A DNA stretch of 64,000 nucleotides from Diaminobutyricibacter sp049994905 (GTDB taxonomy: Bacteria > Actinomycetota > Actinomycetes > Actinomycetales > Microbacteriaceae): the NCBI RefSeq assembly GCF_049994905.1, contig NZ_CP188258.1, positions 2,728,001 to 2,792,000 on the forward strand. Direction: 5' to 3'. The translations under genes were made by a program, and so were the position numbers. The notes beneath the pieces are model-generated. The model ran no database searches, was not told the DNA's origin, and saw only the letters and a list, made by a program, of their open reading frames with translations. Below, one piece after another: positions 17,224 through 26,397 of this stretch. How positions within the stretch are numbered: position 1 is the stretch's first letter; each line of letters begins with the position of its first letter.

Positions 17224-17703
17224 ATGCCCAAGAAGGTGCCATCGATCGCAGCGCCAGCAGGACCATCCCGAGAAGACGCCCACGATGTGGTCTTCTTCAA
17301 GCGCCACGAAAGCGACGACCCAATCATGGCTACGCCCGGGCGCGATCAGCTGCGATCCTGGCCAACGACTGTTCGAGCCAAGGCGGCATCGGTGCTCGCC
17401 GCAGTTGCTGCGGCTCCCCCGAAGTGCTTCGCGGGAGGCGGCTACTGGGAAGCCATGCACGGGTCCATGAGCGGCTGGTACGAGATTCGCATCGACGGTC
17501 CGAAGCGGAATCACTACAGGCTGTTCTGCCTGCTCGATTACGAGGGAATCGGCAACTCGAGACCGCTGTTGGTGGTCATTGACGGTCGCTCTAAGCAGTT
17601 CATGGCGACGCTGCCTGAGTCCGACTACATCGACATCCGATCTCTTGGCGAGGAATACCTGGCTCGGAACCCTCGATCACTGAACGAGGGCGGGAGCTCC
17701 TAG
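17224..17703 (+). CDS. RelE/HigB-like toxin (phage Gp49-like family)
   Basis: A 159-residue protein with the RelE-fold toxin core: DVVFFKRHE at the start, SWPTTVRAKAASVLAAVAAAPP helices, then GGGYWEAMHGSMSGWYEIRI followed by NHYRLFCLLDYE, the basic/aromatic strands that carry ribonuclease residues in HigB/RelE toxins. Predicted to cleave ribosome-bound mRNA. The start is uncertain: ATG 17224 and in-frame ATG 17191 both lack a good ribosome site. Unusually, the probable antitoxin is on the opposite strand and the two genes overlap tail-to-tail by 27 bases. Confidence 0.75.
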   Translation: MPKKVPSIAAPAGPSREDAHDVVFFKRHESDDPIMATPGRDQLRSWPTTVRAKAASVLAAVAAAPPKCFAGGGYWEAMHGSMSGWYEIRIDGPKRNHYRLFCLLDYEGIGNSRPLLVVIDGRSKQFMATLPESDYIDIRSLGEEYLARNPRSLNEGGSS

Positions 17704-18078
17704 ACGCTCGACAAGGGCGCGGGCATCTGGCACATCCCCGTCCAACAGCGGCCTGGTCGTCGACTCGCGTTCTTCGGCTGAGAGCGGCTCGAGTGTCAGT
17801 CGCATTCCAAGTGCGGCGGCGAGCTCTGCGACGGTGCCAACTGTCGGGTTCGCGCGTCGGCCGCGCCCGAAGAGCCTGCGAAGCGCACTGGGCTCAGCAT
17901 TGATGGCACGCGCTAGTGCAGCCTTGCTCATACCGGCGTGCTCACGCGCGTCGTCAAGAGCGTTCACGATCGCGTCGGTGGTTGTGATCCGAACCCAGTT
18001 CGCGACATACTCGCGCAAGAACTCTGGGTCTTTCACGTCTTCCTGAAGGTCCTCCCAGAAGACATCTATCGCAGCCAT
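17677..18078 (-). CDS. XRE/HigA-like antitoxin with HTH domain
   Basis: A 133-residue protein. An N-terminal acidic stretch (WEDLQEDVKDPEFLREYVAN) is followed by an HTH domain (MSKAALARAINAEPSALRRL, then NPTVGTVAELAAALGMRL), the arrangement of HigA-type antidotes to RelE-like toxins. It should neutralise the facing toxin and bind its own promoter. ATG 18078. Normally toxin and antitoxin are in one operon; here the genes converge, so transcript read-through would produce antisense RNA over the toxin 3' end. Confidence 0.75.
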   Translation of the reverse strand: MAAIDVFWEDLQEDVKDPEFLREYVANWVRITTTDAIVNALDDAREHAGMSKAALARAINAEPSALRRLFGRGRRANPTVGTVAELAAALGMRLTLEPLSAEERESTTRPLLDGDVPDARALVERLGAPALVQ

Positions 18079-18190
18079 GGCGCCAACTCTCTTTCTGGAT
18101 CCTGTTAGCAACTATGCCCCATACCGTGGCATTTATGCAACACTACCGTGTAGTCGAGGGTGTCCGGTCGCGGCACGACCCTGACTTCGC

Positions 18191-19189
18191 CTACGCGCCC
18201 ACCTTCACCCGCGGATCGAGCACGCCGTAGACGAGGTCGACCACGAAGTTCGCGAAGACGATGAGGAAGGCGGCGAACAGGGTGAAGCCGACCACGACGG
18301 GCAGGTCCAGACTGCTCACCGCATCCAGCAGCAGCGCGCCGAGACCCTGCATCGAGAACACCTTCTCGGTGATGATCGCGCCTCCGAGGAGCGCGCCCAG
18401 GTCGAGGCCGAAGATGGTGACGACGGGGATGAGGGCGTTGCGCAGCCCGTGCCGCACGACGACGGTCGACTCGCTGAGACCTTTCGCGCGACCGGTTCGG
18501 ATGTAGTCCTCCCCCATTGTCTCGATCATCTGGCCGCGGGTGAGCCGGGCGTAGATCGCTCCGTTGATGAAGGCGAGGGTGACCCAGGGCAGGATCAGGT
18601 GCGAAAACCATTGCACAGGGTCGTCGGTGAAGGGCACATATCCGCCGGTCGGCAGCCAGCCCAGGGTGAACCCGAAGAGCAGGATCGCCAGCAGCCCGAC
18701 GAGGTAGCTCGGCGCCGACACCCCCGCGATCGCCAGCGTCATCACACCACGGTCGACGGCGCTGCCGCGCTTGAGCGCCGAGACGACGCCACCGCTGACC
18801 CCGAGCAGCAGCCAGACGATCGCGGCGCCGACGGCGATCGAGGCCGTCACCGGGAAGCGCGAAATGATCAGGTTGGTGACCGTGTCGTTGAGACGGAACG
18901 AGTACCCGAAGCAGGGGCTGGCACACTCGATTGCGTTCTGGCCGGTGCCGTAGGTGCGGCCCATCACGATGCCGCGCAGGAATTCCCAGAACTGGTGGTA
19001 CCAGGGCAGGTCGAAGCCCATGAAGGCTTTCGCGCGTGCCAGGTTCTCGGGGGTGCAGGGCTTCCCACAGCTGAGCTGCGCCGGGTTGGTGGGCAGCAGG
19101 TAGAAGATCGCGTAGGTGATCGCAGCGATGATCAGCAGCACGAGCAGCATGCCGAGCAGCCGGTAGGAGACGAAACGGAACATCCTCAT
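18191..19189 (-). CDS. ABC transporter permease, DppB/OppB type
   Basis: A 332-residue permease with about six membrane segments, the first close to the N-terminus (RLLGMLLVLLIIAAITYAIF). The BPD_transp_1 signature with the EAA-like loop RTGRAKGLSESTVVVRHGLR contacts the ATPase. The periplasm-facing loop between segments 1 and 2 holds four Cys (CGKPC and CASPC), which is unusual for the family. Last gene of the importer operon; its ATG overlaps the TGA of the DppC-type gene. Confidence 0.9.
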   Translation of the reverse strand: MRMFRFVSYRLLGMLLVLLIIAAITYAIFYLLPTNPAQLSCGKPCTPENLARAKAFMGFDLPWYHQFWEFLRGIVMGRTYGTGQNAIECASPCFGYSFRLNDTVTNLIISRFPVTASIAVGAAIVWLLLGVSGGVVSALKRGSAVDRGVMTLAIAGVSAPSYLVGLLAILLFGFTLGWLPTGGYVPFTDDPVQWFSHLILPWVTLAFINGAIYARLTRGQMIETMGEDYIRTGRAKGLSESTVVVRHGLRNALIPVVTIFGLDLGALLGGAIITEKVFSMQGLGALLLDAVSSLDLPVVVGFTLFAAFLIVFANFVVDLVYGVLDPRVKVGA

Positions 19190-20124
19190 TTGCGCACCGC
19201 CTGACGGGGGTCGAGTGCGTCGCGCAGGCCGTCACCGAGCAGGTTGAACGCAAGCGTGATGAGCAGCAGGGCGGCACCGGGAAAGACCAGGTACATCGGG
19301 TCGGTCTGCACCCACGTCACGGCGTCGCCGATCGTCCGGCCCCACGAGGGCGTAGGTGGCGGAACACCGACTCCGAGGAACGACAGTGCGGCCTCGAGCC
19401 CGATCATGCTCGGGATGAGGATGGTCGTGTACACGACGATGGTCCCGGTCACGTTGGGCAGCAGCTGCTTCACCAGAATGTGCCACGAGCCGGCCCCCAT
19501 GGCAGTGGACGCCGTGACGAAGTTGCGTTCACGCAGCGCGAGCACCTGGCCGCGCACGACGCGCGCGACGGTCGGCCATCCGAACAGGATGACGATAACC
19601 AGCACGATCAGCACCGGCCGCGGAAAGCTCGCGGCGACGATCGCCGTGATGGAGATCATGAAGATCAGCGCGGGAATTCCGAGTACCACATCGATGACCC
19701 GGCTGACGACCCGGTCGAACCATCCGCCGAAGTAGCCCGCCGTCAGCCCCACGAGCACGCCGATCGCCACCGACAGCACCGTGGCCGTGATTCCGACGCC
19801 CAGTGACGTTCGTGCTCCGTAGACGACGATCGAGAAGAGGTCTCGCCCGGTGAGCGGCTCGACGCCGAACCAGTGGGTCGAACTGATTCCGCCACCCCAG
19901 CCGATGGGCGCACCCGAATCGTCGAGCGTGTTCAGGTGGTACGTGTACGGGTTCTGCCCGCTGATGCCGGTCAGCCACGGTGCGAAGATCGCTGCAAGCA
20001 CGAAGATCGCGATGGTGATCGCGCCGGCGGCCGCCCATTTGTCGGACCAGAGGTGCGCCACGACATGGCGGAACCCGGTCTTGCGGCCGGGGATCTGTTC
20101 CTGCTCGATTCCTGCGGTACTCAC
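19186..20124 (-). CDS. ABC transporter permease, DppC/OppC type
   Basis: A 312-residue permease with the OppC N-terminal segment (WAAAGAITIAIFVLAAIFAPWL), a long outer loop with the WFGVEPLTGRDLFS motif of the family, and the C-terminal permease domain with an EAA-like loop. It pairs with the DppB-type subunit to form the channel for di- or oligopeptides or related solutes. GTG 20124 has AAGGA eight bases upstream. The stop overlaps the following start (ATGA). Confidence 0.9.
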   Translation of the reverse strand: MSTAGIEQEQIPGRKTGFRHVVAHLWSDKWAAAGAITIAIFVLAAIFAPWLTGISGQNPYTYHLNTLDDSGAPIGWGGGISSTHWFGVEPLTGRDLFSIVVYGARTSLGVGITATVLSVAIGVLVGLTAGYFGGWFDRVVSRVIDVVLGIPALIFMISITAIVAASFPRPVLIVLVIVILFGWPTVARVVRGQVLALRERNFVTASTAMGAGSWHILVKQLLPNVTGTIVVYTTILIPSMIGLEAALSFLGVGVPPPTPSWGRTIGDAVTWVQTDPMYLVFPGAALLLITLAFNLLGDGLRDALDPRQAVRK

Positions 20125-20173
20125 TGATGGTTCCTTGCGGCTGGATGGCGGTGGCTGTGGCTTCTCGTCGGGG

Positions 20174-21910
20174 TCACGCCACGAGAGCTCGCCATTCCTC
20201 GCGCCGGACCCGTTGCGCTTCGGGGTCGGGTACCGGCGCCGCCGCCAGCAGTCGCTGGGTGTACGGATCGGATGGTGACCGCAGCACGCTCGCGGTCGCT
20301 CCGGTCTCGACGATGCGGCCGTCGTGCATCACCGCGACCTGATCGGCCAGGTCATGGACGACCGCCAGGTCATGGCTGATGAACAGGCAGGCGAACCCGT
20401 AGTCGTCCTGCAGGTCATGCAGGAGCTCGAGTACAGCGGCCTGCACCGAGACGTCGAGCGCGCTCGTCGGCTCATCCGCGATGAGAAGTGCCGGCCGAAG
20501 GGCGATCGCCCTCGCGATGGCGACGCGCTGGCGCTGCCCGCCCGAGAGCTCGTGCTGAAAGCGGTCGGCGAACCCGGTCTCGAGCTGTACGGCCGCCAGA
20601 AGCTCGCGCACACGCTCGCGGCGCTGGGCGCCCGAGATCTCCGCGTGCAGCCGGAGCGGTTCGGCGATCGACTGGCCGACGGTGGCGCGAGGGTTCAGGC
20701 TCGAGGCCGGGTCCTGGAAGATGTAGCCGATGCGGCTCCGCGCCACCCGCAGCGCCCGCCGTGAAGCGTTGGCGAGCTCGACCCCGTCGACGGTCGCCGA
20801 CCCGGAGCTGAGCGGCACCAGCCCGGCGAGGGCACGGCCGATGGTCGATTTGCCTGAGCCGGATTCCCCGACCAGGCCGAAGATCTGTCCCGTGGCGATC
20901 TGGAACGTGACGTTGTCGACGGCGGCAACCGGGCGCGCTCCCCAGCCGCGGCCGCCGTAGACGACCGAAGCGCCGTCGAGGCGGGCTGCCGCTTCCGTGA
21001 CCGCCGCACCCGACGCATCCGACGCATCCCCCGCACCCGAGACATCCGTCACCCGGCGCCGCGCGCGATCGGTCGCGACCGCGGGATCCGCCAGGCGCAG
21101 CTCGTCGAGTCGTGGCACGGCGGCGAGGAGCCGCTGCGTGTACTCGGCGGTCGGATGCGCGAACAGCTCCGACGCATCCGCCCGCTCTACGACGCGCCCG
21201 TCTCGCATGACCACCACATCGTCGGCGAGGTCGGCGACCACACCCATGTCGTGTGTGATCAGCAGCACGGCGGTTCCGAGCCGGTCACGGAGCTCGCGGA
21301 TGAGGTCCAGGATGCCCGCCTGCACCGTGACGTCGAGTGCGGTGGTCGGTTCGTCGGCGATGAGTGCCACCGGGTCGCAGGAGATCGCCATCGCGATCAT
21401 CGCGCGCTGCAGCTGACCACCGGAGAGTTCGTGCGGGTACGACCGGGCGACGCGGGCAGGATCCGCGATCCCGACCGAGGCCAGAAGACTCCCGACGCGG
21501 TCGCCCACTTTCGTGCGACCGCCATCCAGGCCGTGCGCGGCCAGGGCTTCCGAGATCTGGCGACCGATCGTGATGACGGGGTTGAACGCGGTCATCGGCT
21601 CCTGGAACACCGTGCCCACGCTGCCGCCACGCACCTGGCGCAGGCGCTCCGGGCCGGCGCCGAGCAGCTCTTCGCCCAGCAGCCGCACGCTTCCCGTGAC
21701 CGTCGCACCGGACGGCAGCAGTCCGAGCGTCGACATGGCCGTCACGCTCTTGCCCGAACCGGATTCGCCGACGAGGGCAAGAACACGACCGGCCGTGAGA
21801 TCGAAACTCACCCGGTCGACGACGGTTCTGCGGCGCACTCCTTCGCGGTCGTCCCTGTCGGTGAACGAGATCGAGACCTCGTCCACCGACAGGACCGGCG
21901 CGTCACTCAT
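20174..21910 (-). CDS. Fused dual-ATPase ABC transporter subunit (DppD-DppF type)
   Basis: A 578-residue protein containing two complete nucleotide-binding domains, each with Walker A GESGSGKS, ABC signature LSGGQ and Walker B LIADEPTTALD or LIADEPTSALD. The first half (about 1-265) corresponds to DppD/OppD and the second (about 310-570) to DppF/OppF, so one polypeptide supplies both ATP sites. An Ala/Ser/Asp-rich linker joins them. It powers the adjacent permeases. ATG 21910 follows the binding-protein gene by ten bases. Confidence 0.92.
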   Translation of the reverse strand: MSDAPVLSVDEVSISFTDRDDREGVRRRTVVDRVSFDLTAGRVLALVGESGSGKSVTAMSTLGLLPSGATVTGSVRLLGEELLGAGPERLRQVRGGSVGTVFQEPMTAFNPVITIGRQISEALAAHGLDGGRTKVGDRVGSLLASVGIADPARVARSYPHELSGGQLQRAMIAMAISCDPVALIADEPTTALDVTVQAGILDLIRELRDRLGTAVLLITHDMGVVADLADDVVVMRDGRVVERADASELFAHPTAEYTQRLLAAVPRLDELRLADPAVATDRARRRVTDVSGAGDASDASGAAVTEAAARLDGASVVYGGRGWGARPVAAVDNVTFQIATGQIFGLVGESGSGKSTIGRALAGLVPLSSGSATVDGVELANASRRALRVARSRIGYIFQDPASSLNPRATVGQSIAEPLRLHAEISGAQRRERVRELLAAVQLETGFADRFQHELSGGQRQRVAIARAIALRPALLIADEPTSALDVSVQAAVLELLHDLQDDYGFACLFISHDLAVVHDLADQVAVMHDGRIVETGATASVLRSPSDPYTQRLLAAAPVPDPEAQRVRREEWRALVA

Positions 21911-21920
21911 CGGTGGGAAC

Positions 21921-23573
21921 TCACTTGCCGAGCGTCACCGTCATGTAGTCCGGGTAGGCCGGGAACGACGGGATGAAGAAGTTCTGCACGTTCGAACCGC
22001 GCAGGAACGACTGCTTCGCATACGACAGCGGCACCACGGGTGCGTCTTCCATGATCTTCTTGTCAGCCTGAGCCCAGAGGTCCTGCGCCTTCGACTGGTC
22101 GGTCTCAGCGGTCGCCTGGTCGATCAGGGCGTCGACGGCCGGGTTCGAGTAGTGCGACACGTTGTAGGCGCCGTTACCGATCTGGCTGGAGGCGAACAGC
22201 GGCTGGATGTTGCTGTTGGCGCTCGGGAAGTCGGGCTGCCAGCTGAACAGGACCAGATCGAAGTCACCGGCGTTCGCGCTGGCGTCGGTGTAGAAGGAGT
22301 TCTGGTCCTCGGGCTTGAGGGTGACCTTGATTCCGCTGCGCTCGATGCCCTGCTGGATAGCCTGCGCCTGGGCGAGCGACGACGAGTCATTCTGCACGAG
22401 GAAGGTCAGGTTGAGGTTGCTGACGCCGGTCGACGTGGCCAGCAGCTCCTTCGCCTTCGCGACATCGCCATCCGCTCCTGCGGGGTACAGGTTGAACTGC
22501 TTGCGCCCTGCGATACCTGGGGTGATCATGGTCGTCGCCGGGATGCCGGCGTCGGCGCCACCGGACGCGATGAGGAAGGCCTTCTTGTCCACGGAGTACT
22601 CGAGCGACTGGCGCACCGAGAGCTGCTTGAGGGCGCCACGCTGGGTGTTCATCGCGAGGTAGCTGATCGGGCCCGCCTGCGACGTGGCCAGGCGTGCCTT
22701 CGCACTCGGGTTGTTCTTGACCTGAGCAAGCTCAGCAGCACCGAGGAACTGGGCACCGAAACCGCTCTTCGCCTCGCCCGTGTCGGAGATCAGGCTCTGC
22801 ACGGTCGTCGACTGGTTCTGGCTCTCCTTGAACACGATCGTGTCCGGGTCGGCCGTGCGAACGCTGTCGGTCTTCGCGCTCCAGTACTTGTTGCGCACCA
22901 ACGTCAACGCTGTGCCGTCGTTGTTCGACTTCACCTGGTACGGACCGGATGCAACGGGGGTGTTCCCGTAGGTCGCCGGGTTGTCCTTCGCCTTGGGCAC
23001 CGGGGTGAAAGCGGGCATCGAGACGATCCACGGCCAGTCGCCGTACGACGCGTTCAGGTGGAAGACGATGGTCTTGGCGTTCGGCGTCTCGATCGACGCC
23101 AGGTCTCCACCGGTGTAGGGCCCCTTGTAGTCCGCGCCGCCCACGAGCAGCGACTTGTGGTACCCGAGGCCGCCGGTCAGCTGGTCGGAGAACGAACGCT
23201 CGACACCGTACTTGATGTCCTGGCTGGTGATCGCGGTTCCGTCCTGGAACTTCAGCCCGTCTTTCAGGGTGTAGGTCCAGGTCTTGCCGCCGTCGCTCTG
23301 CGTGCCGGTGTTCGTGGCGAGGTCGGGAACGACCTTCGCCGCCTGGCCGGGCTTGACCTCCCACGTCGTCAGGCGACGCTCGAGCAGCGAGAGTGTCGTC
23401 GTAGCCAGGTTCTGGCTTTTCGCAGGGTCGAGGTTGATCTGAGTCGCAGGCGTCAGGATGGTGAGCGTCCCGCCTTTCGAGTCAGAAGAGCTAGAGGCGG
23501 GGGTGCTGCTGCACCCCGCGAGAAGGATGGCAACGGCCGCGGCAACAGCCCCGGCCTTCGTCAGGTTTCGCAT
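21921..23573 (-). CDS. ABC transporter substrate-binding lipoprotein (family 5, peptide type)
   Basis: A 550-residue solute-binding protein. The signal MRNLTKAGAVAAAVAILLAG ends at the lipobox Cys21, so it is lipid-anchored outside the membrane. A Ser-rich spacer precedes the SBP_bac_5 fold; conserved stretches include TWTYTLKDGLKFQDGTAITS and the C-terminal APVVPLSYAKQ. First gene of the importer operon. ATG 23573 is preferred to upstream GTG 23594 because it gives a standard lipoprotein signal. The ligand (peptide, opine, sugar) cannot be told. Confidence 0.9.
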   Translation of the reverse strand: MRNLTKAGAVAAAVAILLAGCSSTPASSSSDSKGGTLTILTPATQINLDPAKSQNLATTTLSLLERRLTTWEVKPGQAAKVVPDLATNTGTQSDGGKTWTYTLKDGLKFQDGTAITSQDIKYGVERSFSDQLTGGLGYHKSLLVGGADYKGPYTGGDLASIETPNAKTIVFHLNASYGDWPWIVSMPAFTPVPKAKDNPATYGNTPVASGPYQVKSNNDGTALTLVRNKYWSAKTDSVRTADPDTIVFKESQNQSTTVQSLISDTGEAKSGFGAQFLGAAELAQVKNNPSAKARLATSQAGPISYLAMNTQRGALKQLSVRQSLEYSVDKKAFLIASGGADAGIPATTMITPGIAGRKQFNLYPAGADGDVAKAKELLATSTGVSNLNLTFLVQNDSSSLAQAQAIQQGIERSGIKVTLKPEDQNSFYTDASANAGDFDLVLFSWQPDFPSANSNIQPLFASSQIGNGAYNVSHYSNPAVDALIDQATAETDQSKAQDLWAQADKKIMEDAPVVPLSYAKQSFLRGSNVQNFFIPSFPAYPDYMTVTLGK

Positions 23574-23747
23574 GTGTCCGTGGATCTCTTTCACTGTGAT
23601 TCGGGCGCGACCGAACGGTCTTCTGCAGCGCGCTGTGATTGCAGTCGGGACTTCCAGTATTGTCGGCGTCCGACCTGGTTCAAATTCGTGTCACGGAGTG
23701 TGACGACCTCGGGCGGAACGCAGGCACGATGCGCAGTATTCCAACGG

Positions 23748-24335
23748 CTACCCTTTCGCACCAGCTTCCCGCACCACTTCGTACGCGAGGCGGGCGATCC
23801 CTCCCCCGACGGTCTGCGTCCCGAGCAGCCGTAGCGACATCACGTGGCTGCTCTCGCCGAAGATGCGTTCGCCATCACCGAGCACCACAGGAAAGACCAT
23901 CAGCCGCAGCTCGTCGACCAGGTCGTGCTCCATCAGCGTGCGGGCGAGTTGACGGCTGCCGTACACGACGATCTCGCCGGCGATCCGTCCCTTCAGCTTC
24001 ACGACCTCCTCGATCACGTCACCCTTGAGAACGGTCGAGTTGATCCATATAGCCTCGTCAATCGTCGACGACACCACGTACTTGGGCAGCATCCGCAACC
24101 GGTCGGCCCAGTCGCCCTCGGCGGTGTTCCAGCGCGGGCCGAAATACTCGTCCGTTCGGCGACCCATCAGCAGCGCCTCAGCGCCCAGAGCCTCCGCGTA
24201 TTCGACCTGCGCCCAGGACTCCCGGTCGCCCATGTACTGCGCAAACCAGCCGCCACGCGCGAACCCGCCCTCGCCGGTCGGATCCTCCACCACCCCATCG
24301 AGCGAAACATTCTCGCTGACCACGATCGTGCCCAT
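23748..24335 (-). CDS. Dihydrofolate reductase family protein (RibD C-terminal-like)
   Basis: A 195-residue protein of the DHFR/RibD_C fold: IVVSENVSLDGVVEDP at the N-terminus, ALLMGRRTDEYFGPRW and the GEIVVYGSRQLARTLMEHDL nucleotide-binding region. These stand-alone proteins are NADPH-dependent reductases of unknown substrate, not the folate enzyme itself. ATG 24335 has GGAG eight bases upstream. Monocistronic; the gap of about 170 bases to the importer operon holds only that operon's promoter. Confidence 0.85.
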   Translation of the reverse strand: MGTIVVSENVSLDGVVEDPTGEGGFARGGWFAQYMGDRESWAQVEYAEALGAEALLMGRRTDEYFGPRWNTAEGDWADRLRMLPKYVVSSTIDEAIWINSTVLKGDVIEEVVKLKGRIAGEIVVYGSRQLARTLMEHDLVDELRLMVFPVVLGDGERIFGESSHVMSLRLLGTQTVGGGIARLAYEVVREAGAKG

Positions 24336-24532
24336 TGTGTTTCTCCAATCGTCGGTTGACACGTACGAGGATGTAGACACCGCGCGATCGAGGAACTGGG
24401 CGCTCGAAGTCTTGGTCGCACGAAGGCGAGCCGCAGAACGGCGACGATCGCGGAGCGCGCGTCCGCCGAAGCCGAGAACAGGGTGCTCTCAGGGTCAAAA
24501 AGCGGCTCATCTACCGGTCAGTAACACGGCCC

Positions 24533-25516
24533 CTAGAGGAGTCCGCGATATTCAGCAACGATGCCATCGACAGACTCGAAGGCGATCCGCTCGCCGTAGA
24601 TGAGTCCACGCGCGGCCGCATACCCAGCGGTGATGGCCTCTCGTGATGAATGTGCCGAGTCGAACGCCGGACTGTCGGCGAATCCGCCTTTCGGACGGGC
24701 TGTGCATCCGAACCCTGCTTCGTCGCTGTGTTTGTTAATGTCGTCAACAAGTGCAGACACACCGTCACATCCGAGCACATCGAGCGCATCGCGCACCTCC
24801 GCGTTGGCCAAAAGGCAATAAATATCGTAGAAGTGTCGGCCGCCTTTTTTGAGTGCGACCGTGTCCATACGAGACGCCGCGTCGTGGACCGCAGCGAGCT
24901 TCTCCAGCAAGGTGCGCTCAGGCGCGAGAACGTTGACATCGAACGGCACGAACTCGTCCCAGACGCCTCCGTTTTCGCCAAGCTCGGCGAACGCGAACGT
25001 TGAGAGTAGCGAACGGTACGAATGGACCTCAGCGGGGTGGCTGCCGCCACGACTGCCGAGCTCAAGAAGCACCACTTCCTTGATGTCGACATCAACGCCT
25101 TCTGCCGGGTAACGGTAGGTGGTGTATCGCTTGATTCCAGTCGTTGAGCCACCTGGGGGAACCTCCCCCAGCACGCCGAGGTGCGATGACACTTCCGTGT
25201 CGACCTGCTTCAACACCTTGTGCCAGGCAGAGATGCTCGCTTCGTCCGGAAAGACTGCGAGCAGATCAATGTCTTCCGAGAACCGTCTTATCAACTCGAA
25301 GACACGGCTCAGGCTCGTTCCGCCTTTGAAGACAAATGTCGTATCAGCGGTATTTCCGTCGGGCAACCGGATGAGGCGAGTCCGCGCCGCAACGCGGAGC
25401 ACTTCGGTGACCCAGAAGTCCTTCTCGATGTAGGCGGCCCGTATGCCGAAGTGTTCGGCGGCCCGGTCGATCAGAACGCTAAGCGCGTCGGGGTCGTCCC
25501 GTAGGCGCGCGGTCAT
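24533..25516 (-). CDS. AbiEii-type nucleotidyltransferase toxin
   Basis: A 327-residue protein of the AbiEii/AbiGii toxin family. An N-terminal AYIEKDFWVTEVL region and the core TTFVFKGGTSLSRVF give the GGTS/GGTSL nucleotidyltransferase motif; RRFSEDIDLLA supplies the metal-binding DxD-like residues (SEDIDL). AbiEii toxins transfer nucleotides to tRNA acceptor ends and cause growth arrest or phage abortive infection. The ATG overlaps the AbiEi-like stop as ATGA, the usual operon order (antitoxin first). Type IV toxin-antitoxin. Confidence 0.85.
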   Translation of the reverse strand: MTARLRDDPDALSVLIDRAAEHFGIRAAYIEKDFWVTEVLRVAARTRLIRLPDGNTADTTFVFKGGTSLSRVFELIRRFSEDIDLLAVFPDEASISAWHKVLKQVDTEVSSHLGVLGEVPPGGSTTGIKRYTTYRYPAEGVDVDIKEVVLLELGSRGGSHPAEVHSYRSLLSTFAFAELGENGGVWDEFVPFDVNVLAPERTLLEKLAAVHDAASRMDTVALKKGGRHFYDIYCLLANAEVRDALDVLGCDGVSALVDDINKHSDEAGFGCTARPKGGFADSPAFDSAHSSREAITAGYAAARGLIYGERIAFESVDGIVAEYRGLL

Positions 25517-26112
25517 GCGGCCGCGACTGTGAGGTCGTTGGTCAGCCGTTCGAAGTTGGCTCGCACCGCGACGTTGCCTTCCCCTGGAAGGGCGGCGCGC
25601 AACATCTCTTCGCGGATCTCCCCCGCCTTCGCGGACTCCCGAACCTTGCCGACGAGCGTCGCCCATCCTGTCTCAACGTAGACCTCCGGAGAACGGAGGA
25701 TCTCAAGGAGCGCGATCTCCTTCTCGTTCAGGTCGACGCGAGCAAGGTTCCGTCGGAGAACCTGCTTGACTCCGGAAATCGAGTGCACGGACCGCAGGGT
25801 GGACATCTCGAGAACTGAGGGAACCTGGGTTGTGACTTCCCACGCGCGCGCAGCCGAATACCCAGCGGGGCCGACCCCTCTGGCGCCGAGCACTTCACGA
25901 ACGATTTCCTCGATCCGCGGTCGCGTCATCCCATAGCGCGAACGTCGGCCGCGGTAGTAGAGGCCCTTCCGCACCTGCACAAGGTCGCCTTCGCGCGCTG
26001 CGCGCGAGGCCGCCTTACGGGCAGCCTCCGGTGTCCCGGGAAGGGCGGCAACGCGAACGAATGCCTTCTCGGGCATTGCACGGATCGCGGCTGCTGGTGA
26101 TTCGGTGATCAT
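25513..26112 (-). CDS. AbiEi-type antitoxin (winged-helix, autoregulatory)
   Basis: A 199-residue protein with an N-terminal winged helix (LPGTPEAARKAASRAAREGDL, then VRKGLYYRG) and the AbiEi core GYSAARAWEVTTQVP. AbiEi proteins neutralise AbiEii without stable binding and repress their own promoter. ATG 26112 lacks a ribosome site but sits eight bases after a possible -10 (TAGACT), fitting a leaderless transcript. A 7-base inverted repeat spans the start. Base composition here is slightly lower in GC than the neighbours. Confidence 0.8.
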   Translation of the reverse strand: MITESPAAAIRAMPEKAFVRVAALPGTPEAARKAASRAAREGDLVQVRKGLYYRGRRSRYGMTRPRIEEIVREVLGARGVGPAGYSAARAWEVTTQVPSVLEMSTLRSVHSISGVKQVLRRNLARVDLNEKEIALLEILRSPEVYVETGWATLVGKVRESAKAGEIREEMLRAALPGEGNVAVRANFERLTNDLTVAAA

Positions 26113-26140
26113 GTCACGAAAGTCTATCCGAAACGTGACA
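26112..26140 (-). promoter_or_regulatory. Candidate AbiEi operator/leaderless promoter
   Basis: Inverted repeat TGTCACG (26112-26118) and CGTGACA (26134-26140) with a 15-base spacer. The spacer holds the possible -10 TAGACT on the minus strand; a TTGTAG -35 lies 18 bases before it. The dyad overlaps the AbiEi start codon, as expected for an autorepressor. Confidence 0.55.
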
Positions 26141-26349
26141 TTCGCTACAAGCCTGTCTTGAACCCCACAACCATCGCTACTTGGATCGGAACAACGATTA
26201 GGACCGCTGGAATTTCTGGCAAGGCGAGTCGCACCCGCCGACCGGTTCACCTTAAGTTCAGTTGCGGCTCGGTCGCGCATGCGAGCAGACTGTGTGGACG
26301 ACCGCCGGTTCCGACCGTTACGGCAGCTCGAACCGGGCCGTGAACACGC

Positions 26350-26373
26350 TCACCGGGATGCTCTTCCCGGTGA
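26350..26373 (+). promoter_or_regulatory. Hairpin/dyad in the cydA leader
   Basis: TCACCGGG and CCCGGTGA are perfect 8-base arms around an 8-base loop, ending 24 bases before the cydA start. It could be an operator or an mRNA stem-loop; no known factor is recognised. Confidence 0.4.
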
Positions 26374-26397
26374 ACGGACCGGAAGGGGACCGTCGTC

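Noticed and set aside
23690..23704. GTCAC-GGAGT-GTGAC dyad before the importer operon
   Set aside because: Arms of only five bases are expected by chance; no further support.
21513..23834. A 773-codon plus-strand frame across the importer genes
   Set aside because: Antisense of the substrate-binding protein; no recognisable domain.
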